A program made the position numbers and the translations under genes. Positions 41,120 through 53,220 of a DNA stretch of 64,000 nt are shown here, in pieces. Position 1 is the first letter of the stretch. Each line of letters begins with the position of its first letter. The notes under the pieces are model-generated. The model did not search any database, was not told where the DNA came from, and saw only the letters and a program-made list of their open reading frames with translations. The DNA comes from Anthoceros angustus (lineage: Eukaryota > Streptophyta > Anthocerotopsida > Anthocerotales > Anthocerotaceae): NCBI GenBank assembly GCA_010909165.1, contig VJWM01000044.1:124001-188000 (forward strand), in the 5' to 3' direction.

Positions 41120-44100
41120 TTAAGCTGAATCCAGAGGAGGATCCCGACTCGCTGCTTTAAGATAAGTGTTGGTGGAATCATTAAGCCCGAGGGAGCATCT
41201 ATGCTGATCATGTGACATCTTAGGGAGTCCCTTAGTAAGAATGTCAGCAATGTTGGCTGAGGTGTGAACATATTGGAGCTGTATGATTCCCATTTCCACT
41301 GCTTGACGGATAAAATGAAATTGAATCTCAATATGCTTTGATCGTGCGTGATGGGGTTGTTTGTCTTGATATCGTGATGGGGTTGGTTGTCGACCGCAAT
41401 GTGGTTGCTCGAGTTGCTCAGTGAATACCATCAAGAAACCGTCGACCCAAGTGATCTCACGGCAGCAAGTGAAAGAGCACCATACCGCCTCGGTTGAGGA
41501 GAGACGATGGATAACTTTTTGATTGCCAATCGATTGCTGAACCTTGCGCAGGACACAATAAGTCGCTATAGACTTGAGAATCAATGTCCCGCGATCGGCA
41601 TCGAGAGGTAAGAATCTGCCATGTTGTGAATCTGCAGATACATGTGTTGGGTCCCTTTCAAATAACGAAGGATATGTTTCACGACCCAATGCTTTTGTCC
41701 GGTTGCCGAGGAAGCGTGAGACTATACCGACAGCCTGGGAAATATTTGACGAGTCCAAGCTAAATATAAAAGGCTCCCAAGCGCCTCTCTGTAAGGTATA
41801 GTTGACATAGGCTCGTTCATTATCGTAGTTGGTGTCCTCAATAGATAGCTTGTCACTAGTGGAACCGGAGTAGAGGCGGGTTTTACATCCAGTGATTAAA
41901 TTTAGTGAGAAGCGTATAAAATGTGATTGATGAATACATACAGTCTTGCCCATATCAAAAGCAAACTGAATGCCAAGTGCAAACTTTAAAGGTCCGACAT
42001 CAGTCATGTCCCACTCCTGGGAGAGTTCTCGCTTGATGTAGGTCAGGATCCGGTTGTCACTTGCGAAGATGAAATTATCATCAACATACAAAGCAATGAT
42101 GCATATCTGATTGGTCTTCTTGAGGACATAGACGCTGCAATCAGCAGCTAGAGGTACAAAACCCAGCTTGCGTAGTTTCTTATCGACGTGAATTCCATAG
42201 GCGTCTTGTTGTTTTAATCCATACAGGGATTTCAGGAGTCTACATACCTTGGTGTGATCGACAATATAGCCCTCAGGCTGGTTCATAAAAATCACCTCGG
42301 TAAGATCTCCATTTAAAAATGCGGTCTTGACGTCCATTTGATGGACAATCAACTTACGTTTGACAGCATAGCAGAGTAATATACGCATAGACGTTGGCTT
42401 TACAACTGGGCTAAAGGTCTCTGTGTAATCCAGACCATGGACCTGAGTGTAGCCCCTCGCCACTAACCTGGCCTTATAGCGGGCTCTTGACCGTCTGGAT
42501 GGAGCTTCAATTTGAAAACCCATTTGGATGTGATGGGGTTTCGATCCGTGGTAAGGTTACCAACTCCCATGTCTTGTTTGATATAAGGCGTTATATTACG
42601 AATCAATAGCTTTACGCCATTACGCCTTTTGAGGACGGACAATGCCTCTTGATAGGTGAGTGGTGTTTGGGGATCTAGGATGAAGATCTGCATAAGCAAA
42701 GTCGAGAGACTCACGAGGTTGTGCTACATGATCTGGCTGTGATTGATAGGTAAAAGTATCACCATGTGAATAAGGTGGATTAAGCCACTCTTTCACGAGG
42801 GCGATGTGACTTGGCTGATCTTCTCAAAGGTGTCATAGCTGGAGCCTCTATTGGTAAGTCAACAGGTGGATCTGGTAAGTCTGCAGGTTGATCTAAATCG
42901 TCCACTAAAATATTGTGTGGTTGGTCTAATTCATCCACTAAATTATGCTGTTCAGGCGCATCTAACAACTGATCATTGACAGGTGCTGGAATGGGGACAA
43001 TACTGGTGTGGTTTGGGCTGTAAGATCAGGTAAGAATTCAACCATATCAGTATCGAAATCAGTTGTATTATCAATGGACTGATCTAATGGAAGGTGGCCA
43101 TACAAGGAAGGTTGTGGAAGAGGCTCATGGCTAGTGGAGGACTGGAGATGTGCATTCAGAATAAAACTCTCATTGAAGCTAACACTACGGGCCAAGGTAA
43201 GTTGCTTAGTGTAAGGGTTGTAGAGCCTATAACCTTTGGAAGTGTCAGAATAGCCGACAAAAATGTGCTTGGTTGCCCGATTATCCATCTTTCCTCTCTT
43301 GTCACAGTACATAAGCATATGCCGGACAGAAAATCTGAAGATGGCTGATTCGAGGTTTAGAAGTATGCCATCTCTCAAAGGTGTGTGATCAAATAAGGGC
43401 TTTCTTTGGCGATCATTATGAACATAGTTTACATGCAATAGCTTGCCCAAGATCCTCGGTCGCCCGCCAATGAGAGTGTAGCCCTGCATCTTTCCTGTAA
43501 CGTGCAGTTGTAACGTTCTGCGAAAGAGTTTTGTGCGGTGGTATGGCATGATAAGTTGGTGGATGATTCCTTTCTCTGGAAGGACGAAAACATGGTGAGG
43601 TACTCGGTGCATTGTCACCGCAATCTCTTTAGTGTTTTTCCGGTTTGTGTTTCACCATGTGCACGTATTCTACAAACTTGTCATATGTTTGGTGTCCGCC
43701 ATGCAGAAATATAAGGTGCAAAAGTGACTCCATTCATCCGAAAGGTTAAAAATAGATAGCTCCACCAAAAGAGCTCGTGGACATGGGTCCACATATATCG
43801 AATGGACCATATCGAGAAGGCCTGCTTTTGTAGGCTCGGGGTCATTATATGGCTTCGAGCCATCTTCCCTACTTGAGTTCTCACGTAAAAGGTGATCGGT
43901 AACTTTAAATGTTAAAGCATCTTTATATAGTTGGCTTACCAACCACCGTCGATGTAGGTGATCTTTGGGGTGACACATGCGTGCGAGCAAAGTCTTATCC
44001 ACATCGTCGGCGTCAATAACTAATGAGCGGGCTGCTGAAGATACTGCCTCAAACCTATATAGGTCATGATATACCACTCCCGTTGCAAGTAGGAGGGATG

Positions 44101-45250
44101 TATCATATGCTGATGTAACCATGCAGCCAGTAGGTGTAAAAACTACTTGTAGCTCATGGTCTGAAATAAGCTTTCGTATAGATAGCAAGTTCTTAGTCAT
44201 GCTGGGTACATGGAGTACGTTCAGAAGATGTATCTCTTTGTCTCCTCCTAGGGGTAACAGGACTTCTCCTAAGCCTGCTACGGCCAAACCACTGTCATCG
44301 CCGAGCAGCACAAATTGACTAGACGAAGTGGCAGTGTAAGTGATGAACTTCTCTCGCAGTTGGCATATGTGGTTTGTTGCGCCAGAATCGAGAAACCACA
44401 TGTCACTATCTGCTTGTGTTAAGGATAGGCACACTGCCAAAATGGTTGGAGACTTAACACGTTGTGGGCTACTTGTTTGTCCACGAGTCACTAGGTGTGA
44501 TTCTCCTCCAAGAGGAGCTTCTACCTGGGTTCCCCAACGCTTTTTCTACACTCATGCTCAAAATGTCACGGTATTCGACACGGTGACATGTACCTTTAAC
44601 CTTCACGCATCCGTGGAAAGGAGGGTGAAGTGTAGGGTCTCTGGATTGGAAAGGTGGCCTATAAGGACCTCGACCTCGCCCACGTCCCACAGGTAAAAAG
44701 AACTTGCGAGTTGTGATGTTGAGTACGCCCACTTCCGATCCTGTCCTTGACTCCTCCTCAAGCGGGGCTCCAACAATTTTGTTGTTGTTGCGGCAGCACC
44801 TTGCACAGTGATGGAAGTCTGCGTCGACAAAAGCCCTATATGGGTGGAAGTGACGTTAAAGAGCAACTCGCTTGTGGTTCATCAGTTGGCCACAAGAGGC
44901 GAGCTTGGCTCTCAAGGTGCGGAATTTATGCACATGATGCTCAATGTTGTCGTATCTTTCATACGGAGGCGTAGTAATCTAGTTGCATTAACTAAGGACA
45001 TGGAGTCCTTAGCTGCGAATAGGTCCGTGAAAACCTTCCATACTTTGGTTGATGTAGCTTGGCCTTGGGTATGCTGAATCATATTCTTGTCCAGTGCGGA
45101 AAGTATAATACTTCTAGCTCGCTTATCCTGTTTGTTCCAGACGGTCAGCTTATCAACATCAATCGGCTTGGCTACTTTTCCAAGGACCATATCCATTAGG
45201 TCATGCTCCTCCAGCAACGCCGTAATCCGCATCTCCCATGATCAGTTCCA
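41120..45250 (-). mobile_element. Ty1/copia retrotransposon internal region, frameshifted
   Basis: Minus-strand order is gag, protease, integrase, RT, RNase H, as in copia. Gag (UBN2-like, ALLEEHDLMDMVLG and SALDKNM) lies at 45232-44912. A damaged zinc knuckle (CVKVKGTCHRVEY) is near 44600. Protease WFLDSGATNHIC and a GAG-pre-integrase relic (HPKDHLHRRWL) are in 44491-43670. The integrase C-terminal part (ATKHIFVGYSDTSKGYRLY) is in 43618-42962. RT (KARLVARGYTQVHGLDY, MDVKTAFLNGDL, YVDD) is at about 42700-41800 with a frame change near 42480. RNase H (RSKHIEIQFHFIRQA, ADILTKGLPK) runs to 41120. Several stops and frameshifts make it non-autonomous. A primer-binding-like site lies at 46196-46210; I could not match an LTR pair. 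Confidence 0.9.
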
Positions 45251-46497
45251 TTAAACCGATCTCGGTCTTTGAAGTCAATTTTGTGGTATTGTTAATGATG
45301 GTACTAGTGCTACCACCTCCTCCTATAGCCATGGTTTGTCTTGTGTGAGGAAAAGGGGCGTGCAGGAAAACGTGGGATATAATGTAAAGATCTGTTTGGA
45401 GGAGACCACATGCAAAATAAGGCTATGCTACAATTAGCCTCGCTGACCTAATGGCTATGGGGTCAGACAGTATTGGGATCTTCCCCAAACATGGTGGAGA
45501 GAGACTCTAAGACTTGTTCAATGGGTTCAGGCATGAGCAAGCAGCCGTAGGAGGAATCTGAACAGGAGATGTCATGTGATTGGTTTGTATGAAGACGGGT
45601 TGCAGCAACTAGTCCTAAGTTAGCAAAGTCATGTGACAGTCGTGTAAATTGCTTAGTCAAAACTCCAATTTGTTTGTGCAAAGAGATCAGTTCTTTCTTA
45701 TGATTATGTTTTGCTACATGTGTGTATTCTTGCAAGTCTTAAGTGTGATCGAGGTTCTTAATGGCCGAGTCTTTGGGTCTTTACTGACAGGAAAAGCGAA
45801 CTATTGCATCGTGTAGGAGTCTGTATCTGCGATGATAGCAAGTGTATTCACGTCTTTGGTGATTACGAGCTTGCAAAGGAAAAGAAAACAGCAATGTTGG
45901 AATCTGCTGTCATTCCTCCCGCAAGGCATATTTGTAAGCAAGTCACTTGTGCTTTCTCTCAAAGCACTCCCATTTGCTTTGTGCACCAAAATTACTTGCG
46001 TGTTCTAATTTGCGGTCTCGGAGAGGCGTTTGTCATCCATCCCTATCAACATCGGGAGAAAGACGCCTAATTGCGCTCTGAGACATCGTAGAATGTTGAA
46101 AACAAGCCGCCGTTCCGCTTCCTTGGGTCAATTAAAATTGCGGCCTTGATCCAATGACGCGGGCATTGGTAATACGAGCAGCGACATGATTGAATGGCTC
46201 GATACCAATTTGTGATATGGGCATCATACGGACATCATAGATTGAGCATAAGGACGGATCTTTGAGGAGCGCGTGAGCGAAGAGAATGTCATCGTGAATC
46301 AATCAAAAGGTACATAAAGAAGAAGTGTAACCGTTTTTCTAAAGTAATCCTAGTTAACTAATCAAATGATACTCTTAACTAGAGTTAGGTATGAACTAAA
46401 AAATATTATCCAATAATCGGGAAAAAATAAATTCCCACCGCGACCACAGCAACACACGCACCGGCCGCAACTCCGGTGGTACACTAGCGTGCACCCT
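45251..46497. other. 5' region of the minus-strand copia, with primer-binding-like site
   Basis: On the minus strand, 46210-46196 reads TTGGTATCGAGCC, close to the tRNA-iMet primer-binding sequence TGGTATCAGAGC of copia elements. The copia leader and gag start would lie at 46190-45250 and a 5' LTR would start to the right of 46211. I could not find the matching 3' LTR left of 41.1 kb. Short open frames here (for example 45463-45735 -, with KKELISLHKQIGVLTKQF) look like a coiled-coil gag N-terminus remnant. Confidence 0.45.
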
Positions 46498-47178
46498 GGG
46501 CCGGGCCGCCCGCCCACGCCGCCTCGCCTGAGTCGAGGCAACCGGGGCCTCGCACTGCCTCGCCTGACTCCGCCACCGCCCACCCTATCTCCGCACACCT
46601 ACCTCCGCCTGCCCGCCGCCCGCACTGCCCGCCTGCACTGCCTCGCCTGACTCGCCACCGCCCGCCTCCGCCTCCGCCCGCCGCCCGCTGCCGCCGCGCC
46701 CACTTCGCACCTCGTCCGCACTGCCTTCTGCACACACGCAATCGCGCCCCGCACCGCCCGCCTGCCGCCCGCACCCGCCGCCGCGCCCGCCCGCGCCCAC
46801 TTCGCACCACTCCGCGCCCCGCACCGCCTCCCGCCGCCGCCCGCGCCCCGCTCCGGTCCGGTCCGCCCGCTTCCACTCGCGCCACTGCAGCGCCCGCCGC
46901 CCGCCTGCCCGGCCCCGCACTGCCCGCCTCGCACACCGCCCGCCCACGCCCGCCCGCCGCCGCGCCGGCACCTCCGCCTGCCGCCCGCCCGCCCACGCCC
47001 GCCCGCCCGCCTCCGCCCGCCGCCGCCGCCCGCCCGCCTCCGCCCGCCCGCCTGCCGCCCGCCCACGCCGCCCGCCCGCCCGCTGCTGCCGCCCGCCGCC
47101 CGCCTGCCGCCCGCCCGCCTGCCGCCCGCCCGCCCACGCCCGCCCGCCCGCACCGCCTCCTCACCGCCCGCCTCCTCC
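46498..47178. repeat. CCGCC/CGCCCG low-complexity block A (about 680 bp)
   Basis: Almost pure C/G with scattered A/T, made of CGCCCGC, CCGCCG, CTGCCGCC and CACGCC words. It gives long false open frames (Gly/Arg/Ala on minus, Pro/Ala on plus). It ends in CGCCTCCTCCATCAAGG at the junction with the AT-rich unit. I see no gene. Confidence 0.9.
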
Positions 47179-47699
47179 ATCAAGGCCGGTAGGAAGATAT
47201 GCCGATATATACCGAGATATATGCCGATATAAACCGAGATATATCTAAATATACATAGTTATATAGTTCAAGAATAATTATTTATAATTATAATAAAAAC
47301 AATTTAATTTCAAGACTTTAAATAAATTTTAGAATATTAAATAAAGAGACAAAAGCAAAAGTTCACAACAAACTCTATTAAAACTTCAATCATGATGTAA
47401 GAGTCATTCTTCACGTAGTAGTATATTTATACTCGTATGTAATAAAAGTGATATATGTATTTATGGACAAAGATTCTCATATTTAAACTCAGTTGATTAT
47501 AGCATACGAGTACTCAATAGAGCGTGCCTGGGATAGAGTACAAACTGGTTGAATGAAAATATATTGACATCAAAGGAGAATGATAAGTTTAAAAAAAAAG
47601 AGTAGAAGGTGTAGATGGCGGATGATAACTTAGTGTTCTCAAACAACATGAAGATTGTGCATAGATCAGAAGATAGGATAAGTTTGACACGGAGACTAT

Positions 47700-47835
47700 T
47701 CTATAAACCATTGCAAGAATGCCTTAAGAATGCAAGAATGCCTTAAGAACGCAAGAATGCCTTAAGAAAGTATTGTCTCGTGATGGATAAGAATGAGTGG
47801 GATAGGATGTTGTCTTTCTTGCAATGGTTTATAGA
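47700..47835. repeat. Hairpin with 20-bp perfect arms (copy 1 of the array)
   Basis: Arms 47700-47719 and 47816-47835 are exact reverse complements (TCTATAAACCATTGCAAGAA). The loop begins with three tandem copies of an 18-19 bp GCAAGAATGCCTTAAGAA unit. The same arrangement recurs at 49843-49978 and 50847-50982. Confidence 0.92.
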
Positions 47836-48825
47836 CTGAGTAGGCAAACATCCTTGGGGAAGGGATTCGTGTCTATTCTACCTAGCTAAGCTTTACAACT
47901 TACCTCCTGAACGGACTTCATCATGTTGGGTCCGGCGGAACCCGCGGAACCTAGGCGTATGCCACTCCGTAACTCAACTCAACCCACCGAACCTTCCCAC
48001 AAATCTCCATTCATGGTATCCTTAAACACCGTTTAAGGTTCGGCGGACCAGAACAGGTTTAACGACGCGTTCTTGCGTCAGTCTTCGTACCCCTGGCGCC
48101 CATCCCTCCTCAACTCCGCCTGGCGTAGCAACTCCAACGTAACGCTCAGGCCGCAATGCCTTCCTTCTCTCTTGTCCACGCACAACTAGTATCCGGGACA
48201 CCAACACATCGGCGTATTTACGGACCATCTTTGCTCCTTCTAGTTGCTTGGCGTTGGTGAGGTAGTGACTTCCCAACCTTCACCCCACGACCTCCGCCCC
48301 TATGACCTTGAGGATGGTTTCCACCCGAGGATCGCCCAAGCACTTCGATCCTTTCCGACCGCTTCACGTTGGTGAGGTAGTGACCACCTGCAACCCCACG
48401 GCCTCCGCCTCCGCCTCCTCCATCAAGGGTGGTCTCGCCGAGAGATCCCTCTCAAGCACCACTGCGCAGGTCCGACCCTAGTCTGCACCCACCAAGCGTG
48501 TTAGAGGAGCTCATCACCAGAGCTCTCTCCCCTTTACCACCAATTAGTCTTGCAAGGTGACGCAAGATCACACTCCGCTCCTCGAGCACCAGCGGGCAAG
48601 AGCACACGGAGCGCGTGGCTGGCACAAGGGATAGCCCTCCCTCCTCACCCTCCCGCCACCCTAGTCTTGGGCGCCAGGCCTCCTTATATCCCCCCATACC
48701 CTAATCTAACCCTATAGGTATATACCTTGACCCTATGTCGTTGCATCCACCGGTAACTCATCAATCCGCCGGACTTCTCCTCCGACGCACTCTTGAGTAG
48801 CAAGCCCGTTTTGGACTACGCTGCC

Positions 48826-49318
48826 GCCCGCCGCCTCCGCCTGCACTGCACCGCGCCCGCCGGCACCTCTCCGTCGAACGCCGCCCGGATGGACCACTGC
48901 GCCCGCCGCCGCGCCCCGCATGCAAAACTCCATCGAAACGGACCACTCACAACGCCGCCTCGCACTGCCCGCCGCCCGCCTCCGCCTCCGCCCGCCGCGC
49001 ATGCTTCCACTCCGCCACTGCAGCTGCCGCCGCCTGCCCGGCCCCGCACTGCCCGCCTCCCCGCACACCGCCCGCACCACGCCTGCCGCCCGCCCGCCTG
49101 CACGCCTGCCGCGCCGGCACCTCCGCCTGCCCGGCCCCGCCTGCCGCCCGCCCGCACCGCGCCCGCCCGCGCCGGCCTCCGCCCGCCCGCCTCGCACTGC
49201 CGCCCGCCGCCGCCCGCCCGCTGCCGCCGCCTGCCGCCCGCCGCCTGCCGCCCGCCCGCCTCCCCGCTGCCGCCCGCCCACGCCGCCCGCCCGCACCGCC
49301 TCCTCACCGCCCGCCTCC
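48826..49318. repeat. CCGCC/CGCCCG low-complexity block B
   Basis: About 490 bp of the same C/G words as block A, but interrupted by pieces that are unexpanded in copy 3 (ACCTCTCCGTCGAACGCCGCC, AAACTCCATCGAAA, GGACCACTC). This shows the block grew inside an ordinary sequence. It gives long false open frames on both strands. Confidence 0.9.
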
Positions 49319-49842
49319 TCCATCAAGGCTGGTAGGAAGATATGCCGATATATACCGAGATATATGCCGATATAAACTGAGATATATCTAAATATACATA
49401 GTTATATAGTTCAGTAATAATTATTTATAATTATAATAAAAACAATTTAATTTCAAGACTTTAAATAAATTTTAGAATATTAAAATAAAGAGACAAAAAG
49501 CAAAAGTTCACAACAAACTCTATTAAAACTTCAATCATGATGTAAGAGTCATTCTTCACGTAGTAGTATATTTATACTCGTATGTAATAAAAGTGATATA
49601 TGTATTTATGGACAAAGATTCTCATATTTAAACTCAGTTGATTATAGCATACGAGTACTCAATAGAGCGTGCCTGGGATAGAGTACAAACTGGTTGAATG
49701 AAAATATATTGACATCAAAGGAGAATGATAAGTTTAAAAAAAAAGAGTAGAAGGTGTAGATGGCGGATGATAACTTAGTGTTCTCAAACAACATGAAGAT
49801 TGTGCATAGATCAAGATAGGATAAGTTTGACACGGAGACTAT

Positions 49843-49978
49843 TCTATAAACCATTGCAAGAATGCCTTAAGAATGCAAGAATGCCTTAAGAACGCAAGAA
49901 TGCCTTAAGAAAGTATTGTCTCGTGATGGATAAGAATGAGTGGGATAGGATGTTGTCTTTCTTGCAATGGTTTATAGA
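49843..49978. repeat. Hairpin with 20-bp perfect arms (copy 2 of the array)
   Basis: Arms 49843-49862 and 49959-49978, identical to those of copy 1, with the same three-unit loop repeat. Confidence 0.92.
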
Positions 49979-50221
49979 CCGAGTAGGCAAACATCCTTGG
50001 GAAGGGATTCGTGTCATTCTACCTAGCTAAGCTTTACAACTTACCTCCCGAGCGGACTTCATCATGTTGGGTCCGCGAACTCATGAACCTAGGCGTATGC
50101 CACTCCGTAACTCAACTCAACCCACCGAACCTTCCCACAAATCTCCATTCATGGTATCCTTAAACACCGTTTAAGGTTCGTGACGAAACGGAGTTTAACG
50201 ACGTTCTTGCGTCGATCATAC

Positions 50222-50328
50222 CCGCGCCGCCCGCTGCTGCCGCCCGCCGCCCGCCTGCCGCCCGCCCGCCTGCCGCCCGCCCGCCCACGCCGCCCGCCTG
50301 CCGCCCGCCTCCTCACCGCCTCCTCCAT
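50222..50328. repeat. CCGCC/CGCCCG low-complexity block C (short)
   Basis: About 105 bp of CCGCCCG/CTGCCGC words directly after TCATACCCG, ending CCTCCTCCATCAAGG as in the other blocks. Confidence 0.9.
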
Positions 50329-50846
50329 CAAGGTGGTAGGAAGATATGCCGATATATACCGAGATATATGCCGATATAAACCGAGATATATCTAAATATA
50401 CATAGTTATATAGTTCAAGAATAATTATTTATAATTATAATAAAAACAATTTAATTTCAAGACTTTAAATAAATTTTAGAATATTAAAATAAAGAGACAA
50501 AAGCAAAAGTTCACAACAAACTCTATTAAAACTTCAATCATGATGTAAGAGTCATTCTTCACGTAGTAGTATATTTATACTGTATGTAATAAAAGTGATA
50601 TATGTATTTATGGACAAAGATTCTCATATTTAAACTCGCTTGATTATAGCATACAGTACTCAATAGAGCGTGCAGGATAGAGTACAAACTGGTTGAATGA
50701 AAATATATTGACATCAAAGGAGAATGATAAGTTTAAAAAAAAAAAAGAGTAGAAGGTGTAGATGGCGGATGATAACTTAGTGTTCTCAAACAACATGAAG
50801 ATTGTGCATAGATCAGAAGATAGGATAAGTTTGACACGGAGACTAT

Positions 50847-50982
50847 TCTATAAACCATTGCAAGAATGCCTTAAGAATGCAAGAATGCCTTAAGAACGCA
50901 AGAATGCCTTAAGAAAGTATTGTCTCGTGATGGATAAGAATGAGTGGGATAGGATGTTGTCTTTCTTGCAATGGTTTATAGA
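50847..50982. repeat. Hairpin with 20-bp perfect arms (copy 3 of the array)
   Basis: Arms 50847-50866 and 50963-50982, same sequence as the other two copies; loop repeat retained. Confidence 0.92.
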
Positions 50983-52330
50983 CCGAGTAGGCAAACATCC
51001 TTGGGAAGGGATTCGTGTCATTCTACCTAGCTAAGCTTTACAACTTACCTCGAGCGGACTTCATCATGTTGGGTCCGCGGAACTCATGAACCTAGGCGTA
51101 TGCCACTCAGTAACTCAACTCAACCCCACAACCTTCCCACAAATCTCCATTCATGGTATCCTTAAACACCGTTTAAGGTTCGCGACCGGAGTTTAACGAC
51201 GCGTTCTGGCCTTTCGACTCGGCGCCCATCCCTCCTCAACTCCGCCTGGCGTAGCAACTCCAACGTAACGCTCAGGCCGCAATGCCTTCCTTCTCTCTTG
51301 TCCACGCACAACTAGTATCCGGGACACCAACACATCGGCGTATTTACACCGGACCATCTTTGCTCCTTCTAGTTGCTTCGCGTTCCGTGAGGTAGTGACT
51401 TCCCAACCTTCACCCCCACGACCTCCGCCCTAGCAGCCTTCAGGGATGGTTTCCACCCGGAGGGATCGCCCCAAGCACTTCCTGATCCTTTCCGACTGCT
51501 TCACGTTCCGTGAGGTAGTGACTTCGCAGCCTGCAACCCCACGGCCTCCGTTCCAGCAGCCCCCAAGGGTGGTCTCGCGCCGAGAGATCCCTCTCAAGCA
51601 CCACCTGCGCATAGGTCCGACCCTAGTCTGCACCCACCAAGCGTGTTAGAGGAGCTCATCACCAGAGCTCTCTCCCCTTTACCACCAATTAGTCTTGCAA
51701 GGTGACGCAAGATCACACTCCGCTCCTCGAGCACCAGCGGGCAAGAGCACACGGAGCGCGTGGCTGGCACAAGGGATAGCCCTCCCCTCCCTCACCCTCC
51801 CCGCCACCCTAGTCTTGGGCGCCAGGCCTCCTTATATCCCCCCATACCCTAATCTAACCCTATAGGTATATACCTTGACCCTATGTCGTTGCATCCACCA
51901 GGCTGTAACTCATCAATCCGCCGGACTTCTCCCTCCGACGTACCCTCTTCGAGTAGCAAGCCCGTTTTGGACTACGCTGCGCGGCCGGGCCAATTCCGTC
52001 GAATGCTGCGCGGACGGACCTCTCCGTCGAACGCCGCCCAGATGGACCACTCTGTCGGACGCCGCGCGTACAGACAAACTCCATCGAAAACGGACCACTC
52101 CGTCAAACGCCGCCCGAACGGACCAACTCCGTCACTCACCGGACCTCTCCGGCCCCCAACAGACCGGTCTAAGGATCGCACACTACGTGCAATCTGGCCA
52201 AAAATGGCCTTATTGGCTAACTCCCCTATCCCTATTAAAAATAACAACTCGAAAAAAAACAAAACAGGTCTAAAACAAGTCGCCGAGGGTATGGCCATCG
52301 GATTTGGCACTCTACAACATGTTTGGAACA

Positions 52331-53220
52331 CATGAAAAATTGTGCCCCATGCCATTTACCACATTTGAACCCGACAATTGATTTGTAGGCATTTGTACTC
52401 AGAAAGGGATTTGCTTGTACAAGGTATGGAGACCCTAGTAATGATCATTGTATGTTATTCTGTGATAGGTGCAACGATGGTTGACATATTTATTGCCTGG
52501 AACCTCAATTGGATGCAGTGCTCGGTGGGCAACGGTTTTGTCCAACGTGTAATACAATTGATAAAATGTACTGAAAGAGTTTGAAGGTGGATGTAATGTT
52601 GTGCGGAGAATTTTATTACCCTATCTTTTCAACGAAAGTTGGTAAGATGAGATGAAAGAATTTGAAGGTGAATGTAATGTTGTGTGGAGAATTTTGTTAG
52701 TCTGTATTTTCAACGAAAGTTGGTAAGATGAGATAAAAGAATTTGACGGTGGATGTAATGTTGTGTGAAAAATTTTGTTCATTTATCTTTTCAGCAAAAG
52801 TTGCTAAAATAAAATGAAAGAATTTGAAGCAAATTGTAATATTGTGTGGAGAAGAGTCGATGTTGTGAGCCAGCATCAAGAGTCGATGATGATGAGTAGC
52901 CTTGATGCGTACGATAGGAAGGAAGCGCTCAAGAGAAAGCATCAATTGTGCACTTATAAGAATATACGCCTATATCAATGTAGGAGCAAGGGTTTTCTTG
53001 AAGCGCAGAGCAATCTTAGGTAGTGTGGGGAGGCACCAACATCATGGTGGGAAAAAGGAAGAGCATCGTGGTAAAGATAGGTGCAAAGGATCGCAAACAA
53101 ACGAAGGCTAAATTGGTCGGGATGATGAGGGAGAGCAACTTGACGAAGAGATCAACGCAAACAAGGACTCTATTGAGTCAAAATCAATTATGGTCAACAA
53201 TTATGGAGACAGTTTCAAAG
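52331..53220. other. Intergenic with a diverged ~85-bp tandem repeat
   Basis: Between about 52575 and 52870 a unit containing GAATTTGAAGGTGGATGTAATGTTGTGTGGAGAATTTT and AACGAAAGTTGGTAAGATGAGA is repeated about four times with growing divergence. The remainder, up to the copia fragment, is not interpretable. No gene is supported. Confidence 0.5.

Larger units (their letters stand above)
47179..52330. repeat. Large tandem repeat array, three copies
   Basis: The AT-rich unit starts with GGTAGGAAGATATGCCGATA at about 47188, 49330 and 50335 and continues nearly identically for about 850 bp to GTTTAAGGTTCG. Copies 1 and 3 then carry a further about 750-bp normal-GC segment (48060-48825 and 51215-51975; shared words GCGCCCATCCCTCCTCAACT, TATCCCCCCATACCCTAATC); copy 2 jumps directly into a GC block, so it has a deletion there. 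Copies end in GTTTTGGACTACGCTG followed by C/G low-complexity in copy 1 but by ordinary sequence in copy 3 (51975-52330, CCGTCGAACGCCGCCCAGAT). No coding frame is conserved among copies. It may be an LTR-like or satellite unit of a plant repeat. Confidence 0.85.

Noticed and set aside
46484-47183. Long open frames (up to 226 codons) rich in Gly/Arg/Ala or Pro/Ala
   Set aside because: They exist on several frames at once because the DNA is a C/G low-complexity block without stop codons; there is no start context or domain.
48733-49375. Several 150-200 codon open frames on both strands
   Set aside because: Same C/G low-complexity effect in block B.
47700-50982. Regularly spaced short repeats that could suggest a CRISPR-like array
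   Set aside because: The 18-19 bp units are directly adjacent (no spacers) and sit in a plant repeat; no cas-like genes; eukaryotic context.
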